Below the pieces are notes generated by a model. That model did not search any database, had not been told where the DNA came from, and saw only the letters and a list, made by a program, of their open reading frames with translations. 64,000 nt of DNA, from the NCBI RefSeq assembly GCF_900090195.1, contig NZ_LT607803.1, positions 6,350,229-6,414,228 of the forward strand, read 5' to 3'. Of this stretch, positions 19,623 through 31,617 are shown in pieces (within the stretch, counting starts at the first letter, position 1; each line of letters begins with the position of its first letter). The translations under genes and the position numbers were made by a program. Source of the stretch: Variovorax sp. HW608 (lineage in GTDB: Bacteria; Pseudomonadota; Gammaproteobacteria; Burkholderiales; Burkholderiaceae_C).

Positions 19623-20963
19623 TCAGGCGTCCTTGTCCGCGTATGGATTGTGCGAGGTCTTGAGCTCGATCCGCAAGGGTGTGCCGATGAGGTCGAACTC
19701 CTTGCGGAAGCGCGCTTCGAGAAAGCGCTTGTAGGCGTCCGTCACGTGCTCCAGCGAGTTGCCGTGGATCACGATGACCGGCGGGTTCATGCCGCCCTGG
19801 TGGGCGTAGCGCATCTTCGGCCGGAACATCCCCGACTTCTTCGGCGCCTGGAACTGCACGGCTTCGAGCAGCAGCCGGGTGAGGACCGGCGTCGACATCT
19901 TGCGCGTCGCCGACTTGTGCGCCTGCACGATCGATTGCCAGAGCGGGCCCAGCCCCTGCCGCTTGGCCGCCGAGATGAAGTGCAGCGCCGCGAACTTGAG
20001 GAACGGCAGGCGCATCTCGATCTGGCGCTGGACCTGTTCTCGCTGATAGCTGTCCACCGCGTCCCACTTGTTGATCGCGATCACCACGGCGCGGCCGCTT
20101 TCGAGGATGTAGCCCGCGATGTGGGCGTCCTGGTCGGTGACGCCCTGCGTCGCATCGAGCAGCAGCAGGACCACGTTGGCCGACTCGATGGCCTGCAGCG
20201 TCTTGACCACCGAGAATTTCTCGATCGCCTCGAACACCCGGCCCTTGCGACGCAGGCCGGCCGTATCGATGAGCTCGAAGCGTTGCCCGTTGCGCTCGAA
20301 GGGCACCATGATCGCATCGCGCGTGGTGCCCGGCATGTCGAAGGCGACCAGGCGCTCCTCGCCGAGCCAGGTGTTGATGAGCGTCGACTTGCCGACGTTC
20401 GGACGGCCGGCGACCGCCAGCTTGACCGGCTTGTTGGCGTCCTCTTCCTCGTCTTCGTCGTCTTCCGGAAGATCGAGCGGTTCGAGCGCAAGCTCGACCA
20501 GGCCGCGGATGCCCTGCCCGTGCGCCGCCGAGATGCCGTGCACTTCGCCGAACCCGAGCTCGTAGAAATCGACCAGCTTCGCGCTGTCCTGCATCCCCTC
20601 GGCCTTGTTGGCGACGAGCAGGCAGGGCTTGCCGAGGCGGCGCAGTTCGTTGGCGATGTCATGGTCCTGCGCCGACAGGCCTTCCCGCGCGTCGACCACG
20701 AAGATGACCACATCGGCCTCGGCCACCGCCTGCCGCGTCTGCTTGGCCATTTCCTTGAAGATGCCGCTTCCGGCATCGGGCTCGAAGCCGCCGGTGTCGA
20801 TCACGATGAACTCGTGCCTGCCCAGGCGGCCGTTGCCGTAGTGGCGATCGCGCGTGAGTCCCGCGAAATCCGAGACGATCGCGTCGCGCGTTTGCGTCAG
20901 GCGATTGAACAGCGTCGACTTGCCGACGTTCGGACGCCCGACCAGTGCGATGACCGGCTTCAT
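19623..20963 (-). CDS. der: Ribosome assembly GTPase Der (EngA)
   Basis: A 446-residue protein with two GTPase domains in tandem and a C-terminal KH-like domain, an arrangement unique to Der. Domain 1 has [14 protein letters not shown] and NKAE; domain 2 has [14 protein letters not shown] and NKWD. An acidic linker ([14 protein letters not shown]) separates them. The KH-like part includes [14 protein letters not shown]. Der is essential for 50S maturation. It is the last gene of the ndk-to-der series and is followed by a terminator-like hairpin. Confidence 0.98.
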   Translation of the reverse strand: MKPVIALVGRPNVGKSTLFNRLTQTRDAIVSDFAGLTRDRHYGNGRLGRHEFIVIDTGGFEPDAGSGIFKEMAKQTRQAVAEADVVIFVVDAREGLSAQDHDIANELRRLGKPCLLVANKAEGMQDSAKLVDFYELGFGEVHGISAAHGQGIRGLVELALEPLDLPEDDEDEEEDANKPVKLAVAGRPNVGKSTLINTWLGEERLVAFDMPGTTRDAIMVPFERNGQRFELIDTAGLRRKGRVFEAIEKFSVVKTLQAIESANVVLLLLDATQGVTDQDAHIAGYILESGRAVVIAINKWDAVDSYQREQVQRQIEMRLPFLKFAALHFISAAKRQGLGPLWQSIVQAHKSATRKMSTPVLTRLLLEAVQFQAPKKSGMFRPKMRYAHQGGMNPPVIVIHGNSLEHVTDAYKRFLEARFRKEFDLIGTPLRIELKTSHNPYADKDA

Positions 20964-20984
20964 TGAAGGCGCCCTTTCATCGGA

Positions 20985-22130
20985 TTACTCCGGCCGAAAG
21001 CCGAACACGCCACCGTTGCGGGTGACGACCACGACCGTGTTGCCGGAAAGCACCGGCGTTGCCGCGATCGGCGAGCCATCCGGCGTGATGCGATTCAGCG
21101 GCGCCCCATCGTCACGGGAAAGAAAGTGCACCTGGCCGGTTGCATCGCCGATGATCAGCGAGCGGCCCACGGCGAGCGGCGCGGTGAGGAAGTGGTACTT
21201 CAGCATGTCCGCCTGCTGCCATGCGCGCTCGCCATCGGCGCGGCGCCATGCCACCACGGTGCCGTTGTCCTCGGTGCCGTAGACAAAGCGATCGTCGCCG
21301 CCGATGCCGTCCGCGCCCGATGCCGGCTTGCTCCAGACGAGCGCACCGCGAACGGCGTCCACGCATCCGACGCTGGCCGAATAAGCCCTCGCACAGACGC
21401 TGTCGCCCACGCGGCTCACGCTGCCGGTCAGGTCGACCAGCCGCTCGACGTCGTTCGTGCCGCGCGGCGCGGCGATGGGTGCTTCCCAGCGGCTCGTGCC
21501 GTTGGCCGGGTTGACACCGACCAGCCGGCCGCCGACGCCGACCAGCAGCGTATCGCCCACGGCAAGGAGCACGCCGGGCTTCTTGAGCACCAGGTTCTCG
21601 GCCGTGCGCTGCTGCGCCCACAGGCGCCGCCCGGTCTGGCCATCCCACGCGCTGGTGGTGCGCTCGGCCGTCTGCACGAAGACGCGGCGACCCGCCACCA
21701 GCGGCGGCGTGAAGGCCTGGGCGCTCAGGCGCTGCTTCCAGAGCACCTTGCCGCCTTGCAGCGCGACCAGTTCGTTGTTGGTGGTGATCACGGCCACCAG
21801 CGTGCCGTCGCTGCCGACGCCCGCCACCAGCGGCGCACCCGCATTCGCGCGCCAGACTTCCTGGCCCGCACGCGAATCGATCACCACGACGGTGCCGTCG
21901 CTCGAAGCGACCGCGACGTTGTCGCCGGCGACGTTGGTCGCCAACGGGAAGTTGGCCGCCGGAATGCGCACGGTCCAGGCCTGGCGCACGCCCATGACGG
22001 CCACGTTGGCAGGCAGTTCGACCGGCTTCGGACGCGGCGTCCCGGAGCAGGCCGCCAGCACGGCGATCAGGACCACGGCGGACCCTGTGCGCAAAACGCG
22101 CGCCGAGGGCAGATAACGCTTGAGATTCAT
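20985..22130 (-). CDS. bamB: Outer membrane assembly lipoprotein BamB
   Basis: A 381-residue lipoprotein. The signal ends at the lipobox LAAC (Cys28). The rest is an eight-bladed PQQ-type beta propeller, with repeated blade motifs such as VVVIDSRAGQEVWRANAG, LVALQGGKVLWKQRL and TSAWDGQTGRRLWAQQ. BamB supports folding of beta-barrel proteins with BamA. Its ATG at 22130 overlaps the TGA of yfgM by 4 bases, which implies coupled translation. The frame extends further upstream through yfgM, but the lipoprotein signal fixes the start. Confidence 0.96.
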   Translation of the reverse strand: MNLKRYLPSARVLRTGSAVVLIAVLAACSGTPRPKPVELPANVAVMGVRQAWTVRIPAANFPLATNVAGDNVAVASSDGTVVVIDSRAGQEVWRANAGAPLVAGVGSDGTLVAVITTNNELVALQGGKVLWKQRLSAQAFTPPLVAGRRVFVQTAERTTSAWDGQTGRRLWAQQRTAENLVLKKPGVLLAVGDTLLVGVGGRLVGVNPANGTSRWEAPIAAPRGTNDVERLVDLTGSVSRVGDSVCARAYSASVGCVDAVRGALVWSKPASGADGIGGDDRFVYGTEDNGTVVAWRRADGERAWQQADMLKYHFLTAPLAVGRSLIIGDATGQVHFLSRDDGAPLNRITPDGSPIAATPVLSGNTVVVVTRNGGVFGFRPE

Positions 22131-22822
22131 GGTGTGTTGTTCTTGGCAGGGGATGCGGCACCGGCCGAGGGCGCCAGGCTCTTCGGATCGACGCCGACGG
22201 CGTTGAGCTTGATCTCCACGAGACGGCGATAGTCGGTGCGCGCGTCGAAGGCGGACCACGCCTTCTGGTACTCGGCCCTGGCCTCTTCGCGCTTGCCCTG
22301 CGCGAGATAGATGTCGCCCTTGCGATCGGCCACCAGCGCGTCGAATTCCTTCGGCACGTCGCCGGAAAGCTGCTTGAGCGCTTCGTCGTAGGACTTGGCA
22401 TCCAGCAATTCGCCGGCAAGCCGCAGCTTCGCGACCATCCTGTAGCCGGGATCGACCGCGTTCTCGGCCACCCACGCGAGCGCCGCACGGGACGCTTCCG
22501 CGTTGCCCTTGTCGTGGAGCGTCCTGGCTGCCAGCAGGCCCGCCTGCTGCGCATAGGCGGTGCCGGCGAACTTGGCCTTCATGTCGGCCAGCGCGCGCTC
22601 GATGCGGGCGGTGTCGCCGGCCTGCGCGCTGCGCTCGACTTCGTCATAGAGCGCCGATGCCTGCGCTGCCTTGTTGCGCTGGAAGTACTGCCAACCGTTC
22701 CACGCCACGAAGGCGCCGGCCACGAGAAGCACGCCCCAAGTGATCAGGGTGCCGTAGGTGTTCCAGAAATGCTTGAGCTGGTCGAGCTGTTCCTGTTCTT
22801 CGAGATCGAGGTGGGTAGCCAT
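22127..22822 (-). CDS. yfgM: YfgM-like TPR inner membrane protein (UPF0070)
   Basis: A 231-residue protein with a cytoplasmic start (DLEEQEQLDQLKHFWNTYG), one membrane helix at about residues 27-46 and a periplasmic TPR-like domain. The QLKHFWNTYGTLITWGVLLV opening is the family signature. E. coli YfgM associates with the SecYEG translocon and the chaperone PpiD and affects periplasmic folding. It sits between hisS and bamB, the same order as in E. coli. The end is Pro/Ala/Ser-rich. Confidence 0.94.
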   Translation of the reverse strand: MATHLDLEEQEQLDQLKHFWNTYGTLITWGVLLVAGAFVAWNGWQYFQRNKAAQASALYDEVERSAQAGDTARIERALADMKAKFAGTAYAQQAGLLAARTLHDKGNAEASRAALAWVAENAVDPGYRMVAKLRLAGELLDAKSYDEALKQLSGDVPKEFDALVADRKGDIYLAQGKREEARAEYQKAWSAFDARTDYRRLVEIKLNAVGVDPKSLAPSAGAASPAKNNTP

Positions 22823-22825
22823 GCG

Positions 22826-24220
22826 CTATCTATTGGTTGAAAGACCCCCAGGACTCGGCTCGCCGAGTCCGCCCCCCGAGGGGGACAGGGAAACTTGGGA
22901 ACGGCCCGGCGTTTCCCTGGGAGCCGAGGATTGTAGGGTGGCAGCCCAAACGGCCAGGTCGGCCAGCGGACGGGCCGTCTGGGCGCCGGTGCCGTCGCGC
23001 AGCGCCTTCACCATGACTTCTCCGCGAGAGAGTTCATCCGTCCCGAAGATCAGCGCATAGTTCGCACCGCTGGCGTCGGCCTTCTTGAACTGGGACTTGA
23101 AACTTCCGAGACCATCGACGGTGGCCGCGTGCATCTGCGCGCGCACGCCGGCTTCGCGCAGTTGCTGCAAGGTGCGCAGCGCGACGGGCATCGCTGCCGC
23201 ATCAGGCACCACGGCGTAGACATCGGGCACCGGAACCGGGATCGCGGCGCCCTGCTCCTTCACCAGTTCGAGGATCCGTTCGACGCCGATCGCCCAGCCC
23301 ACCGCCGGTGCAGACTTGCCGCCGATCTGCGCGATCAGATCGTCGTAGCGGCCGCCGGCGCAGACCGTTCCCTGCGAGCCCAGGCGGTCCGTCACGAACT
23401 CGAACACGCTGAGGTTGTAGTAGTCGAGACCGCGCACCAGGCGCGGATTGATCGTGTAGGCGATGCCGTTGGCGTCGAGGATGGCCTTGAGCCCATCGAA
23501 GTGCGCGAGCGATTCGGCGCCCAGGAAGTCGATCAGCCTGGGCGCCGACTCCACGATCTCCTTCATTGCCGGATTCTTGGTGTCCAGGATCCGCAGCGGA
23601 TTGCTGTGCAGGCGCCGCTTCGCGTCTTCGTCGAGCAGCTCGGCGTGGCGCTCGAAATGGGCGACCAGCTGGGCCCGGTGCTGCGCGCGCTCGGCCGGCT
23701 GGCCCAGGCTGTTCAGCTCGAGGCGCACGTCGGCGAGGCCGATCGCTTTCCAGAGCGCATGGGCCAGCAGGATCAATTCGGCATCGACGTCGGGCCCGGC
23801 AAAGCCCAGCGCCTCGGCGCCGATCTGGTGGAACTGGCGGAAACGCCCGCGCTGCGGCTTTTCGCGCCGGAACATCGGACCGATGTACCAGAGGCGCTTG
23901 CCGCCGTCGTAGAGCATGTTGTGCTCGACCACCGCGCGCACGAGGCCCGCCGTGTTCTCGGGCCTGAGCGTCAGGTGGTCGTTGTCGCCGTACTTGTCCG
24001 AGCGGTCCTGGAAGGAATACATCTCCTTCTCGACGATGTCGGTCACTTCGCCGATGCCGCGCACGAACAGCGCCGTGTGCTCGAGGATCGGCGTGCGGAC
24101 GTTGCGATAGGCAAAGCGCGCCATCACCTCGCGCACGGTGGCTTCGAGCCATTCCCAGCGCGCCGACTCGGGCGGCAATATGTCGTTCATGCCTTTGACG
24201 GCATTGAGTTTTTCAGCCAT
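22826..24220 (-). CDS. hisS: Histidyl-tRNA synthetase, with a repeat-derived C-terminal tail
   Basis: A 464-residue class II synthetase that charges tRNA-His. The core is complete: [15 protein letters not shown], motif 2 [20 protein letters not shown], histidine blocks [15 protein letters not shown] and [15 protein letters not shown], motif 3 [10 protein letters not shown], and an anticodon-binding domain ending [10 protein letters not shown]. The E. coli enzyme is about 424 residues. The last 34 residues (431-464, rich in Ser, Gly and Pro) are encoded by a dispersed intergenic repeat and are probably not needed. The start is the ATG at 24220 (MAEKLNAV). It is followed by yfgM three bases after its stop. 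Confidence 0.97.
   Translation of the reverse strand: MAEKLNAVKGMNDILPPESARWEWLEATVREVMARFAYRNVRTPILEHTALFVRGIGEVTDIVEKEMYSFQDRSDKYGDNDHLTLRPENTAGLVRAVVEHNMLYDGGKRLWYIGPMFRREKPQRGRFRQFHQIGAEALGFAGPDVDAELILLAHALWKAIGLADVRLELNSLGQPAERAQHRAQLVAHFERHAELLDEDAKRRLHSNPLRILDTKNPAMKEIVESAPRLIDFLGAESLAHFDGLKAILDANGIAYTINPRLVRGLDYYNLSVFEFVTDRLGSQGTVCAGGRYDDLIAQIGGKSAPAVGWAIGVERILELVKEQGAAIPVPVPDVYAVVPDAAAMPVALRTLQQLREAGVRAQMHAATVDGLGSFKSQFKKADASGANYALIFGTDELSRGEVMVKALRDGTGAQTARPLADLAVWAATLQSSAPRETPGRSQVSLSPSGGGLGEPSPGGLSTNR
22845..22924 (+). repeat. Dispersed Comamonadaceae-type intergenic repeat, copy C (inside hisS 3' end)
   Basis: On the plus strand it reads a CCGCCCCCCGAGGGGG dyad, then AACTTGGGAACGGCCCGGCG, the same order of elements as copy B read on the minus strand. 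It therefore points the opposite way. Unlike the other copies it is not intergenic: hisS is open through it, and its product forms the enzyme's C-terminal tail. An AGGACTCGGCTCGCCGAGTCC-like dyad precedes the dyad core. Confidence 0.6.
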
Positions 24221-24231
24221 GGATGCAGTGC

Positions 24232-25524
<1,293 letters not shown>

Positions 25525-25534
25525 GGTGTCTCGC

Positions 25535-26443
25535 TCAAGGTTTGACTTCGAACCGCGCCACGCCTCCGGAGCGCGCAAGCGGTGCGAGGTCGAAGGGCTT
25601 GCCGCGAACCTGCACCTGCACGCCGGAGGCGCGGCCGACGATCACCGACAACGGAAGCGTGCCGGTCAATCCGACGGTTTCGCCGGCCTTGACGGTGCGA
25701 TGCAGCAGTTGCTTGCCGCCGGCTTCGCTCACGGAGATCCAGGTGTCGTCGCGGGCGACGAAGACGATCAGGTCGTTGCTGGGCGCCGCCACAGCGGCAG
25801 CTGCCGGCGCGGGCTCGACCGGGGCCGCCTCCGCGGGCGGTGGCACGGGCTCGGCCGCCGGCGCGGGCGTAACCGCCTCGGTCGCGCCCCCTGGAGCCGA
25901 AGCTTCGGGCTTCGATGAACCTGCCGCCTGCTCGCTGGAGGCATCGCGCTGGACCAGGTGGGAGATCGATTCGCTCACCCGATCGAAGAGCGACTGCGGC
26001 AGCCAGAACAGCACCGCGGCGCCGATCAGCAGCAGGACGACCACGATCACCAGCGGCCGGGACGGCAAGGCGCCCGCGCCGCCCGAGCGCGGCGAGGCCG
26101 AGCGCAGGCTCTTGCTCATGGTGCGGTCGGCTTCCGCCAGGGCGGGACGCTGGGCGCCCGGCAGCTTGGCGAGCACCGGCGCCGGATCGATCCGCAGGGC
26201 CCGGCAGACGCTTGCCGCCAGCGCACGGGCGAAGACCGGGTCGGGCAAGGAGGCGATGTCGTCGGCCTCCAATGCCGCGAGCTTCTGCGGCGACACCTTG
26301 AGCGCGGCCGCCACCACGTCGAGGTGCAGACCATGCGCCTCCCGCGCTTCGCGCAGCATGCCGCCAGCGGTCATGTTCGTACTGTCGCCACCGACCAGGG
26401 GCACCGCAGCCGATGCCCCGAATTCGCTTGCCCGCTCAATCAT
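25535..26443 (-). CDS. rodZ: RodZ-like helix-turn-helix membrane protein
   Basis: A 302-residue protein with the RodZ architecture: a cytoplasmic HTH_25 domain at about residues 25-95 ([45 protein letters not shown]), one membrane helix at about 130-148, a long Ala/Pro/Glu linker, and a C-terminal beta domain like DUF4115 ([19 protein letters not shown]). RodZ links MreB to the wall synthesis machinery. Its ATG at 26443 overlaps the end of pilF by 8 bases. The rlmN-pilF-rodZ-ispG-hisS order is the same as in E. coli. No MreB-contact residue was verified. Confidence 0.9.
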   Translation of the reverse strand: MIERASEFGASAAVPLVGGDSTNMTAGGMLREAREAHGLHLDVVAAALKVSPQKLAALEADDIASLPDPVFARALAASVCRALRIDPAPVLAKLPGAQRPALAEADRTMSKSLRSASPRSGGAGALPSRPLVIVVVLLLIGAAVLFWLPQSLFDRVSESISHLVQRDASSEQAAGSSKPEASAPGGATEAVTPAPAAEPVPPPAEAAPVEPAPAAAAVAAPSNDLIVFVARDDTWISVSEAGGKQLLHRTVKAGETVGLTGTLPLSVIVGRASGVQVQVRGKPFDLAPLARSGGVARFEVKP

Positions 26444-27272
26444 TGAAATTTCCGCGCTCGAAAGCCAGCGCCTCCCGCGACTGGGGGAAGCGACGCTGCA
26501 ACTGGGCACCCAGCTGCGCAGCCGCCTCACGGTTGTTGAGTTGGCGTTCGATCTTGATGCCGAGCCAGAGCGTCTCGGCGCTGGCCGACGGGCCGTTGTT
26601 GATGCGACGGATGTAGAACTGGGCGCGCGACCACTCCTCGCGCTGCGCCAGGACCGAGGCGAGGTTGTAGCCGATCACCGGATTGCCGGCGTCGATCTCG
26701 TAGGCCTGCGTCAGGCTGCGTTCCGCCTCCGCGCGCTGCCCCGCCTTGAGCTGGCAGACGCCCTGCGTCATGAGGGTCTTGGCGCGGTCCGCGTAGCTGG
26801 GGATGGACAGCACCGCGTTGAACTGCTGTTGCGCATCGGCAAAGCGGTTCTGCTGGCACAGCAGCCACCCGTAGTTGTGCAGCGCATTGGGCTCGCGCGG
26901 ATTCAGGGCCAGCGCACGCCGGAAGCTGTCCTCGGCGCCGGCGGGGTCGTCCAGACGCATGTAGACCACGCCGCGCAGGACGTAGGCATCGGGGAAGGTC
27001 GGGTCCGCCGCCAGGGCCTGCTTGATCTCGTCCAGCGCCACGGTGGTCTGACCTTGCTGGAAATAGCCGATGGCCAGCTCGACGCGCAGCTTCGCGCGCT
27101 TGCGGGCATTGGATTCATCCGACTCGGTCACGATGGCAGAGGCATTGGTGCCGCCCGAGGTGCTCGGCACAGCACCGTCCTTGGTCGCGCAAGAGGCCAG
27201 CAGGAATGCCGCTGCAAGCGCGAAAAGCGCTCGCAGCGCTATCTCATGCGCAAAGGGAAAAGCCTTGCTCAT
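26436..27272 (-). CDS. pilF: Type IV pilus biogenesis lipoprotein PilF/PilW (TPR protein)
   Basis: A 278-residue lipoprotein with lipobox LASC (Cys28) and a chain of TPR units: LRVELAIGYFQQGQTTVALDE, PDAYVLRGVVYMRLDDPAGAE, PNALHNYGWLLCQQNRFADA and so on. PilF is the pilotin that places the PilQ secretin in the outer membrane. The order between rlmN and rodZ is standard. In non-piliated bacteria the homologue may serve elsewhere; no other pilus gene is in this window. The start is the ATG at 27272, four bases before the rlmN stop. Confidence 0.92.
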   Translation of the reverse strand: MSKAFPFAHEIALRALFALAAAFLLASCATKDGAVPSTSGGTNASAIVTESDESNARKRAKLRVELAIGYFQQGQTTVALDEIKQALAADPTFPDAYVLRGVVYMRLDDPAGAEDSFRRALALNPREPNALHNYGWLLCQQNRFADAQQQFNAVLSIPSYADRAKTLMTQGVCQLKAGQRAEAERSLTQAYEIDAGNPVIGYNLASVLAQREEWSRAQFYIRRINNGPSASAETLWLGIKIERQLNNREAAAQLGAQLQRRFPQSREALAFERGNFND

Positions 27273-27276
27273 CGGA

Positions 27277-28425
27277 TCATTGCTCCTTGGCAGTGGATTT
27301 GGCGGCCCTCGCAAGGGTCGGATGCAAAACAACGGTTCGCCGCTGCGCCATGCGCTCGGCCGCATGGGTGCGATCCTTGACGTCGCCGGCCAGCTGGCCG
27401 CAGGCGGCATCGATGTCGTCGCCGCGCGTCTTTCGTACCGTCGTCACGATCCCCGCCTCGCTCAGAACCTTGGCGAAAGCGAGCACCCGGGGCTGGGGCG
27501 ACCTCACCAGGCCGGAGGCCGGGAACGGATTGAACGGGATCAGGTTGAACTTGCAGGAGACACCTTGCGAACGCACCAGTTCCACCAGTTGGCGCGCATG
27601 CTCCGGCTGATCGTTCACGCCGTCGAGCATGCAGTATTCGAACGTGATGAAGTCGCGCGGCGCGTGCGCGAGGTAGCGCTTGCAGGCCTCTAGCAGCTCG
27701 GCGATCGGGTATTTGCGGTTCAGCGGCACCAGGTCGCTGCGCAACGCATCGTTCGGCGCGTGGAGCGACACCGCGAGCGCGACCGGACAGTCCTCGCCCA
27801 GCCGGTCCATCATGGGAACGACGCCCGACGTCGAGACCGTCAACCGGCGGCGCGACAGTCCATAGGCGTTGTCGTCGAGCATGGTGCGCAGCGCCGGCAC
27901 CAGCGCGGCGTAGTTCTGCAGCGGTTCGCCCATGCCCATCATCACGACGTTCGAGATGACCCGCTCGCCCTGCTGCAGGTGCTTGCGCAGGAAATGCTCG
28001 GCGAACCACAGCTGCGCCACGATTTCACCCGTCGTGAGGTTGCGGCTGAAGCCCTGGTGGCCGGTGGAACAGAAGCGGCAGCCGACCGCGCAGCCGGCTT
28101 GCGAGGAGACGCACAAGGTACCGCGGTCGTCCTCGGGGATGAACACGGCCTCGACCGCGTTGCCGTCGCCGACGTCGAACAGCCACTTGATCGTGCCGTC
28201 GGCGGATTCATGCTGGGTCAGCACCGGCAGCGCCTCGACGCGCGCCGTGGTGGCGAGCTTCTCGCGAAGCGACTTCGCGAGATCGGTCATCTGAGAGAAA
28301 TCGCTGGCGCCCCGCTGGTGGATCCAGCGGAACAGCTGCGTGGCGCGGAAGCGCTTTTCTCCCAGCCGCTCGCAAAACGCGGCCAATCCCTCCAGATCGA
28401 AGTCGAGCAGGTTGGCCGTGGTCAT
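27277..28425 (-). CDS. rlmN: Dual-specificity RNA methyltransferase RlmN
   Basis: A 382-residue radical SAM enzyme that makes 2-methyladenosine at A2503 of 23S rRNA and A37 of some tRNAs. The CxxxCxxC cluster motif is [14 protein letters not shown]. Other features are the N-terminal [14 protein letters not shown], the SAM region [13 protein letters not shown], and the C-terminal catalytic cysteine in [14 protein letters not shown]. The start at 28425 ([10 protein letters not shown]) is the family start; upstream open frame is not conserved. It lies between ndk and pilF. Confidence 0.97.
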   Translation of the reverse strand: MTTANLLDFDLEGLAAFCERLGEKRFRATQLFRWIHQRGASDFSQMTDLAKSLREKLATTARVEALPVLTQHESADGTIKWLFDVGDGNAVEAVFIPEDDRGTLCVSSQAGCAVGCRFCSTGHQGFSRNLTTGEIVAQLWFAEHFLRKHLQQGERVISNVVMMGMGEPLQNYAALVPALRTMLDDNAYGLSRRRLTVSTSGVVPMMDRLGEDCPVALAVSLHAPNDALRSDLVPLNRKYPIAELLEACKRYLAHAPRDFITFEYCMLDGVNDQPEHARQLVELVRSQGVSCKFNLIPFNPFPASGLVRSPQPRVLAFAKVLSEAGIVTTVRKTRGDDIDAACGQLAGDVKDRTHAAERMAQRRTVVLHPTLARAAKSTAKEQ

Positions 28426-28444
28426 TGCGCGGGGAGTCTGGTCC

Positions 28445-28870
28445 TCAGCGTGCGTAGACGTTGAGGCCGGCGAAGAAGAAAGCAACTTCGACGCGAGCGG
28501 TTTCGGGAGCGTCCGAGCCGTGCACAGCGTTGGCATCGATGCTGTCGGCGAAGTCGGCGCGGATGGTGCCGGCAGCTGCCTTCTTGGGGTCGGTGGCACC
28601 CATCAGGTCGCGGTTCTTGGCGATGGCGTCTTCGCCTTCGAGCACCTGCACGAAGACCGGACCCGAGATCATGAACTCGACGAGGTCCTTGAAGAAGGGA
28701 CGCTCCTTGTGGACGGCGTAGAACTGCTCCGCCTCGGCGCGCGACAGCTGGACCAGCTTGGCGGCCACGATCTTCAGGCCGGCGGCCTCGAAGCGGGAGA
28801 CGATCTTGCCGATCACGTTCTTGGCCACTGCGTCGGGCTTGATGATGGAGAGGGTGCGTTCGATAGCCAT
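28445..28870 (-). CDS. ndk: Nucleoside diphosphate kinase
   Basis: A 141-residue enzyme that equalises NTP and dNTP pools by phosphate transfer through an active-site histidine. The family motif is complete: [11 protein letters not shown] at the start and [20 protein letters not shown] with the phosphorylated His near the end. The length is typical. The start is the ATG at 28870, with a wider spacing to the rluB end. It begins the minus-strand series ndk-rlmN-pilF-rodZ-ispG-hisS-yfgM-bamB-der. Confidence 0.98.
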   Translation of the reverse strand: MAIERTLSIIKPDAVAKNVIGKIVSRFEAAGLKIVAAKLVQLSRAEAEQFYAVHKERPFFKDLVEFMISGPVFVQVLEGEDAIAKNRDLMGATDPKKAAAGTIRADFADSIDANAVHGSDAPETARVEVAFFFAGLNVYAR

Positions 28871-29021
28871 GGAAGTGCTTTCCTGAGTACTTGGATGTGA
28901 ATAGGGTTCCATCAGTGCCGCAACGCGGGATTGCGGCCCTTGACAAAGCCTTTGATTTTAACCTGCAGGGCAGGGTCGACCCGCAAAAGTGCGGGCGAAA
29001 CATTGCCGCGCGTGCTGGATA

Positions 29022-30737
29022 TCAGCGGCCGCGGCGACGGCCTCCGCCGCCGCCCTGCCCGCCGAAGTTGCCGCCGGACGGACCGCCACGGCGTCCGCCC
29101 TGGCGTTGTTCCTTGCGCTGGCGCGAGAAGCTGTCGGCGCCGATGTAGCCCAGCGAGGTCTTCATCGGATCGGGCTGACTGGCGCCGCCCGGCTGGCGAT
29201 CTTCGCCCTGCCGGTTGCGACCCTGCTGCCCCTGGCCCTGGCCCTGCCCCTGGCCACCTCGGCCGCGGCGGCCCTGGGACGGGCCCTTTCCGCCGCGCTC
29301 GGCCCGTGCCGCCGGACCGTGCGTCAACGGATTCGGGATGGATGCCTCGCGATCGCCCTGCGTGCCATTGCCGCTGCCGCTGCCGTTGCGGTTGCCGCGC
29401 CGCTTCCGACCGCGGCCGTTTCTTCCGCCGCCCTCCTGCGGCTTGCCGCCTCCGCCGGAGCGCCCGGCGCGCTCGACAGGCGCGCCGGCCGCCTGGAACA
29501 GCGCGCGGATGTCGCGCTCGTCGAGCTCCATCCACGCCCCGCGCTTGAGCCCGCGCGGCAGCACCATCGCGCCGTAGCGGATGCGGATCAGGCGGCTCAC
29601 GGCATGGCCGACCGACTCGAACAGGCGCCGCACCTCGCGATTGCGGCCTTCGGAAATGGTGACGCGGTACCAGCAATTGGAGCCTTCGCCGCCGCCGTCC
29701 TCGATCGTGCCGAACTGCGCCATGCCGTCGTCGAGGCGGACCCCTTCGAGCAGGCGCTGCTTTTCCTCGTTGCTGAGTGCGCCGAGCACCCGGACGGCGT
29801 ATTCGCGCTCCAGCCCGAAACGCGGATGCATGAGCCGGTTGGCCAGTTCGCCGGAGCTCGTGAAGAGCAGCAGCCCTTCGGTGTTCAGGTCCAGCCGGCC
29901 GACCGATTGCCACTTGCCCTGCTGCAGCCGCGGGAGCTTGCGAAAGACGGTGGGCCGGTTCTGCGGATCGTCGTGCGTGACGACCTCGCCGACGGGCTTG
30001 TGGTAGGCAATGACGCGGGCCGGCGGCGGCGCGATGCGGAAGCGGATTGGCTTGCCGTTGATCTTGACCTGGTCCCCGAACTGGATGCGCTGGCCGATGT
30101 GGGCCGGCTCGTTGTTGACCGAGATCCGGCCCTGGAGGATGAGTTGCTCCATCTCGAGCCGCGAACCCAGGCCCGCCTGGGCCAGGACCTTGTGCAGCTT
30201 GGGCGAATCGGCTTCCGGCAGCAGCACGCGCTTGAGCGGCGGCACCTCCGGGCTTTCCTCGTCGGCGTCGAACTGGCCCGAGATGACGTCGGCAAACCGG
30301 ATCGGCTCGGGCGGCGGTGCGTTGCGCTGCTCGCGCTCCGCGGCGCGACGGGCGCGGTCGAGATCGTCTTCCTCCTCGTCCGGTTCCTCGTCTTCGTCTT
30401 CGTGTTCGCCGTCGGCTTCCGCGGCGAGCGGTGCTTCAACCACCGGCGCCACTTCGGGCGCGGGCACCGGGGGCACTTCGACGACGGCAGCGTCGGATTC
30501 GGCCGCCTCGACCGGCCCGACCGGCTCGGCCGATTCGACAGGCTGCTGCGCCGCGGCCTCGGCATCGCCAGCGGGCTTGCGACGGCGCGGGCGACGCTTG
30601 CGGGGCGCTTCGGCCGCGGCATCTGCCGTCTGGACGGCGGCGTCGGATTCGGAAGGCGTCTGCGCGATATCCCCGCGTTCTTCTGAAACGGGTTCGGTCG
30701 GCAGCGTCGCTGCGTCGTGGGGATCGTTGGAGCTCAT
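29022..30737 (-). CDS. rluB: 23S rRNA pseudouridine synthase RluB with long disordered ends
   Basis: A 571-residue protein, roughly twice the E. coli size. Residues 1-175 or so are low-complexity, with acidic ([16 protein letters not shown]) and Pro/Val/Ala-rich parts. Then come an S4 RNA-binding domain ([21 protein letters not shown]) and the catalytic domain with Asp in [21 protein letters not shown]. After about residue 420 the chain is Gly/Gln/Arg/Asn-rich with RGG-like repeats. RluB converts U2605 of 23S rRNA. Overlap with scpB by 4 bases implies one transcript. Confidence 0.93.
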   Translation of the reverse strand: MSSNDPHDAATLPTEPVSEERGDIAQTPSESDAAVQTADAAAEAPRKRRPRRRKPAGDAEAAAQQPVESAEPVGPVEAAESDAAVVEVPPVPAPEVAPVVEAPLAAEADGEHEDEDEEPDEEEDDLDRARRAAEREQRNAPPPEPIRFADVISGQFDADEESPEVPPLKRVLLPEADSPKLHKVLAQAGLGSRLEMEQLILQGRISVNNEPAHIGQRIQFGDQVKINGKPIRFRIAPPPARVIAYHKPVGEVVTHDDPQNRPTVFRKLPRLQQGKWQSVGRLDLNTEGLLLFTSSGELANRLMHPRFGLEREYAVRVLGALSNEEKQRLLEGVRLDDGMAQFGTIEDGGGEGSNCWYRVTISEGRNREVRRLFESVGHAVSRLIRIRYGAMVLPRGLKRGAWMELDERDIRALFQAAGAPVERAGRSGGGGKPQEGGGRNGRGRKRRGNRNGSGSGNGTQGDREASIPNPLTHGPAARAERGGKGPSQGRRGRGGQGQGQGQGQQGRNRQGEDRQPGGASQPDPMKTSLGYIGADSFSRQRKEQRQGGRRGGPSGGNFGGQGGGGGRRRGR

Positions 30738-31489
30738 GATCGGGTTCCGGAAGTGACAGCGGTGATGTCGGCCTCTTCGGGCGCGGCCTCTGCATCGACA
30801 GGGGTGAATGAGGGCGGGGCCGGCGAGACGTCCTGCGGGTCGGCCACGAGAAGCGCAGCGGAAGGATCGCTCTCGGCGGTCACCGGCTGGCCCTCGTCGG
30901 CCGGCTCGTCGATCGGCAAGGCCGATTGCTCGCCATCGGCCGCCCGGTCCAGCGCGTCGATCAGCGCCCCTTGCTGCGCCGGCGATTCGATCACCGGCAA
31001 CTGGTCGAGCGAAGCGAGGCCGAGATCGTCAAGGAACTGCCGGGTGGTCGCATACAGCGCGGGCCGTCCGACCGTCTCGCGGTGACCGATGACTTCGATC
31101 CAGCTGCGGTCCTCGAGCTGCTTGAGGATCTGCGAATTGATGGTGACGCCCCGGATGTCTTCCATGTCACCGCGGGTGACCGGCTGGCGGTACGCAATGA
31201 TGGCCAGCGTTTCGAGCGCGGCGCGCGTGTAGCGCGGCGGCTTCTCGGGGTGCATGCGGTCGAGGTGATCGCGCATCTCGGGGCGGCTCTGGAAGCGCCA
31301 GCCGCTTCCCACGCTCACGAGTTCGAGGCCGCGCTGCGACCAGTCTTCCTGCAGCTCGAGCAACAGCGACTTGATGGTGTCCGCACCCAGTTCGTCGTCG
31401 AACAGCACGCGCAGTTCGCGCACCGGCAACGGCTGTGTCGAACAGATCAAGGCGGTTTCGAGAATGCGCTTGGCATCCGCCGTATTCAT
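30734..31489 (-). CDS. scpB: Segregation and condensation protein ScpB
   Basis: A 251-residue protein with tandem winged helices: [49 protein letters not shown] and the second wing [28 protein letters not shown]. ScpB dimers bind ScpA and SMC in the bacterial condensin. The tail after about residue 180 is acidic and Pro-rich. The gene leads into rluB by a 4-base overlap, a common pair. scpA, its usual upstream partner, is not present; rluD lies upstream instead, on the same strand. Confidence 0.93.
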   Translation of the reverse strand: MNTADAKRILETALICSTQPLPVRELRVLFDDELGADTIKSLLLELQEDWSQRGLELVSVGSGWRFQSRPEMRDHLDRMHPEKPPRYTRAALETLAIIAYRQPVTRGDMEDIRGVTINSQILKQLEDRSWIEVIGHRETVGRPALYATTRQFLDDLGLASLDQLPVIESPAQQGALIDALDRAADGEQSALPIDEPADEGQPVTAESDPSAALLVADPQDVSPAPPSFTPVDAEAAPEEADITAVTSGTRS

Positions 31490-31617
31490 GGTTCGCGTTA
31501 TCCGGGAAAAGGCGCCACGGGGACGCTTGTTCAGATGGATGGAAGAAGGCGCTGCGGGCACGCGGCATACGCAACGCGAAGCCGACATCAGGTCGCCGGC
31601 GCGGCCCCTCGGGACCG

